From Blastococcus sp. (GTDB lineage Bacteria; Actinomycetota; Actinomycetes; Mycobacteriales; Geodermatophilaceae), in NCBI GenBank assembly GCA_025963345.1, contig JAOPUS010000305.1, positions 1 through 6,872 of the forward strand: a stretch of 6,872 nucleotides of DNA, written 5' to 3'. A program made the translations under genes and the position numbers. Every line of letters starts with the position of its first letter. Position 1 is the stretch's first letter. Below the pieces are notes generated by a model. It was given only the letters and a program-made list of their open reading frames with translations, was not told the DNA's origin and ran no database searches. This document shows, in pieces, positions 6,080-6,872 of the stretch.

Positions 6080-6163
6080 TCCGAGGCGGTGCTCCAGCGG
6101 CCGTCGGCGGGCGAACCCGGCACATTCGCACACCCCTGCCGCGCAACGGCGCGCCGGCGACCC

Positions 6164-6169
6164 GGAGGA
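6164..6169 (+). promoter_or_regulatory. Ribosome binding site of the CMD-like gene
   Basis: GGAGGA lies 4 nt before the ATG at 6174 and fixes that start. The frame stays open upstream, but that stretch contains the hairpin, promoter and operator. Confidence 0.75.
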
Positions 6170-6173
6170 AGAC

Positions 6174-6809
6174 ATGGGCACCAACCGCATCAGCTACGTC
6201 CCGCTCGAGCAGATGGACGAGCGCATGCAGGAGGAGATGCACCGCTGCGCACGGGAGGGCACGCCGCGGCCGGAGAGCTCCGCCGTCCGCGCGCAGGCGC
6301 CGAACGCCTTCTGGGCCTTCGCCGACTCGTGGAAGGCGCTCTTTCACAGCGGGGTCTGCGACCACGCCATCAAGGAGCTGTGCCGGGTCTACATCTCGCG
6401 CACGGTGAAGTGCGAGTTCTGCGGGAACCAGCGCTCCCTCAAGGCGACGGCGGCCGGCCTGCAGGAGCAGCAGTACGACGAGCTGCTCAACTTCGAGACC
6501 TCGGACCAGTACGACGACCGGCAGAAGGCCGCCCTGGCCTACGCCGAGGCGATCGCCTGGCGGCTGGAGCCCACCGACGAGCTGTGGGACCGGCTGCACG
6601 CGCACTTCTCCGAGCCCGAGCTCGTCGAGCTCGGCTGCTGCATCGCGCTCACCTTCGGGCAGCAGAGCTGGATCCGGCTGCTGGGCATCGACCACCACGA
6701 GTACCTGGCCGGCACCGACGCGTCGATGGCGCCGGGCTTCCGCACCGCCGAGGAGCTCGCCGCGAGCAAGGCCTCCGCCGACTACTGGGCCGCCGGCGCC
6801 CCCCGCTGA
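6174..6809 (+). CDS. Carboxymuconolactone decarboxylase / AhpD-like family protein
   Basis: This 211-residue all-helical protein carries the CMD/AhpD core at about residues 45-125. E68, C80 and C83 keep the spacing of the AhpD proton-relay glutamate and redox cysteines (E-x11-C-x-x-C). The downstream relay histidine of AhpD, four residues after the second Cys, is replaced by R87 (C83-G-N-Q-R87), and the residue before the second Cys is F82. CMD-family proteins are either decarboxylases/lactonases without the CxxC, or thiol peroxidase partners with it. The cysteine pair suggests redox or thiol-dependent chemistry, but the missing His argues against simple AhpD function. The C-terminal half (about 120-175) is conserved-looking, with a C155-C156 pair and HH at 174-175. 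No signal peptide is visible. The gene has its own promoter and a LacI-type operator, and a terminator hairpin follows, so it is probably monocistronic and co-regulated with the hydrolase. Confidence 0.88.
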   Translation: MGTNRISYVPLEQMDERMQEEMHRCAREGTPRPESSAVRAQAPNAFWAFADSWKALFHSGVCDHAIKELCRVYISRTVKCEFCGNQRSLKATAAGLQEQQYDELLNFETSDQYDDRQKAALAYAEAIAWRLEPTDELWDRLHAHFSEPELVELGCCIALTFGQQSWIRLLGIDHHEYLAGTDASMAPGFRTAEELAASKASADYWAAGAPR

Positions 6810-6832
6810 TCGTCCCCGGCCGCCCGTGCCCG

Positions 6833-6869
6833 GGAGATCGCGAGGCGCGTGACGCGCCTCGCGATCTCC
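6833..6869 (+). terminator. Perfect 17-bp-stem hairpin terminator after the CMD-like gene
   Basis: GGAGATCGCGAGGCGCG (6833-6849) pairs perfectly with 6853-6869 around a TGA loop, 23 bp after the CMD stop. No long T tract is visible before the window ends at 6872. The symmetric stem could also serve a convergent gene beyond the window. Confidence 0.8.
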
Positions 6870-6872
6870 GCT

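Noticed and set aside
5955..6173. Upstream extension of the CMD-like frame
   Set aside because: The stretch holds the long hairpin, TTGACA promoter and operator, and the ATG at 6174 has a clear GGAGGA site.
4190..6190. Long minus-strand open frame of 666 codons across the hydrolase and control region
   Set aside because: It is antisense to the well-supported hydrolase and out of frame with the PBP gene, and the translation is a low-complexity Arg/Gly/Pro/Ala sequence, as expected from shadow frames in GC-rich DNA.

Overview
The window is very GC-rich with strong third-position GC bias, nearly all ATG starts and purine-rich Shine-Dalgarno sites. This points to a high-GC actinomycete (Pseudonocardiaceae or Geodermatophilaceae would fit; no marker fixes the genus). 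It holds six protein-coding genes, the first cut at its 5' end by the window edge, and no RNA gene, insertion sequence or CRISPR array.

Layout: (1) 2-1540, plus strand: C-terminal ~512 residues of a PYROXD2/phytoene-desaturase-like FAD oxidoreductase. It converges on (2) a three-gene minus-strand operon that reads from about 4740 down to 1549: a signal-less periplasmic-binding-fold protein of the NMT1/THI5 type, an MFS transporter and a LacI/GalR-family repressor, packed with a 1-nt gap and a 1-nt overlap. (3) A 136-bp divergent control region at 4741-4876. (4) Plus strand, 4877-5935: an alpha/beta hydrolase resembling 2,6-dihydroxypseudooxynicotine hydrolase (C-C bond hydrolase) with a complete Ser/Asp/His triad. 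(5) A 238-bp gap carrying a large two-tier hairpin, a promoter and an operator. (6) Plus strand, 6174-6809: a carboxymuconolactone-decarboxylase/AhpD-like protein, followed by a perfect 17-bp-stem hairpin at the window end.

The most informative non-coding signal is a pair of LacI-type operators. A perfect 12-bp palindrome GCAAACGTTTGC lies at 6068-6079, just downstream of a TTGACA-N17-GATTCT promoter. A 10/12 match, GCACTCGTTTGC, lies at 4840-4851 in the divergent control region, downstream of a second TTGACA. This suggests that the local LacI protein controls the hydrolase, the CMD-like protein and its own operon as one small regulon.

Taken together the window looks like an inducible catabolic module: MFS uptake or export, a cytoplasmic PBP-fold protein (an orphan binder or an enzyme), a C-C or ester hydrolase, a CMD/AhpD-like protein and possibly the FAD oxidoreductase. 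The substrate cannot be read from the sequence. A ketone- or aromatic-type compound is an inference from the hydrolase family only.
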